From Symbiodinium kawagutii (taxonomy: Eukaryota > Sar > Dinophyceae > Suessiales > Symbiodiniaceae): 64,000 nucleotides of DNA. The notes under the pieces were generated by a model. That model saw nothing but the letters and a program-made list of their open reading frames with translations, had not been told where the DNA came from and did not search any database. Of this stretch, positions 63,627 through 64,000 are shown one piece after another (within the stretch, counting starts at the first letter, position 1; each line of letters starts with the position of its first letter). The stretch spans positions 30,807 through 94,806 of the forward strand of contig VSDK01025546.1 of NCBI GenBank assembly GCA_009767595.1, written 5' to 3'. Both the position numbers and the translations under genes were made by a program.

Positions 63627-63932
63627 GCCGACAGCTTCTGCATGAACAGCGACATGTTCATGTCCAAGACAGTTGCAGATCTCTTCTGTCCACGATCAAA
63701 TTGCACACCTCATGACATTGATGGAGCATTCAACCCATGCACTTACGCAAGCGTTGACGTTGGAGAGACACTGAAGTACGTGTTTATCGCGATGGCCATG
63801 AACCGGGAGACGCTGATGACTCTCGCGCAATTGCTGCCATGTCGGCAATGGGCCTATCAACAGGGCTCCTTTGCAGGTCTCAATTTCGCCAAGATGACGG
63901 CCCGGTTGATTACAGAGAATATTTTCCAGTGA
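63627..63932 (+). CDS. Uncharacterised coding block at window end
   Basis: A GC-balanced open frame starts near 63627 (ADSFCMNSDMFMSKTVADLF), continues DIDGAFNPCTYASVDVGETL, KYVFIAMAMNRETLMTLAQL, AYQQGSFAGLNFAKMTARL and ends ITENIFQ with a stop at 63932. Another frame takes over across the stop (DYREYFPVTSEWMSKIYYLQ then MTWELRNILK) and runs off the window. Codon use is coding-like. A frameshift or a small intron probably joins the two. No family recognised. Confidence 0.5.
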   Translation, partial: ADSFCMNSDMFMSKTVADLFCPRSNCTPHDIDGAFNPCTYASVDVGETLKYVFIAMAMNRETLMTLAQLLPCRQWAYQQGSFAGLNFAKMTARLITENIFQ

Positions 63933-64000
63933 CCAGCGAATGGATGAGCAAGATATACTACCTTCAAATGACTTGGGAGTTGCGCAACATTCTCAAAAGT

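Noticed and set aside
1-64000. CRISPR array, bacterial operon or phage region
   Set aside because: Direct repeats here lack regular spacing with unique spacers, and coding pieces are spliced. Nothing resembles prokaryotic gene organisation.
1-64000. tRNA, rRNA or spliced-leader genes
   Set aside because: No cloverleaf-like segment, no rRNA core sequence, and no match to the dinoflagellate spliced-leader core was noticed by eye. A covariance-model scan was not possible.

Overview
The window looks like nuclear DNA of a protist alga, most probably a dinoflagellate. Almost all of it is AT-rich and repeat-filled. Coding sequence appears as GC-rich islands of about 30-130 bases with G/C-ending codons, separated by introns of one to several kilobases. 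Introns use GT or GC donors, and in the clearest gene every acceptor is AG followed by G. No rRNA, tRNA, CRISPR, operon or bacterial promoter was seen. The organism assignment is inference.

Two plus-strand genes fill most of the window. Gene A (about 0.67-28.0 kb) is a chain of some twenty small exons joined here by splice signals and reading phase. It ends in a stop at 27993 and encodes roughly 700 residues of a protein I do not recognise, with a CxxC...CxC cysteine motif, a likely membrane segment and a Cys-rich stretch after it. Between 28 and 44.9 kb lie further plus-strand exon candidates that I could not tie to a gene.

Gene B (about 44.9-61.4 kb, open at both ends) is the one confidently recognised gene: the AAA+ ATPase core of an MCM9-like helicase. 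It is cut into exons of 25-77 bases that carry Walker A, Walker B, the post-Walker-B helix, the sensor-1 strand and the SRFD arginine finger in correct order and phase. Its introns contain unrelated single-exon open frames (48.1, 49.0-49.7, 51.6-52.6 kb) and a broken coding relic (54.65-55.3 kb).

The non-coding part is built from at least four families of short inverted-repeat elements (called A, B, C and D here), a 498-bp inverted-repeat insertion with a 10-bp target duplication, microsatellites, and kilobase blocks peppered with one short motif each: AACCATCATT or its complement in most introns, CAACA at 13.85-14.9 kb, GCGCAAGC at 47.9-48.5 kb, GGTAC at 15.2-15.6 kb, and CCCTAAA-like at 62.3-63.3 kb. 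Families A and B have termini that read as a splice donor on one end and an acceptor on the other, on both strands, which suggests introner-like elements. Exon limits are manual calls and several have alternatives, noted in each entry.
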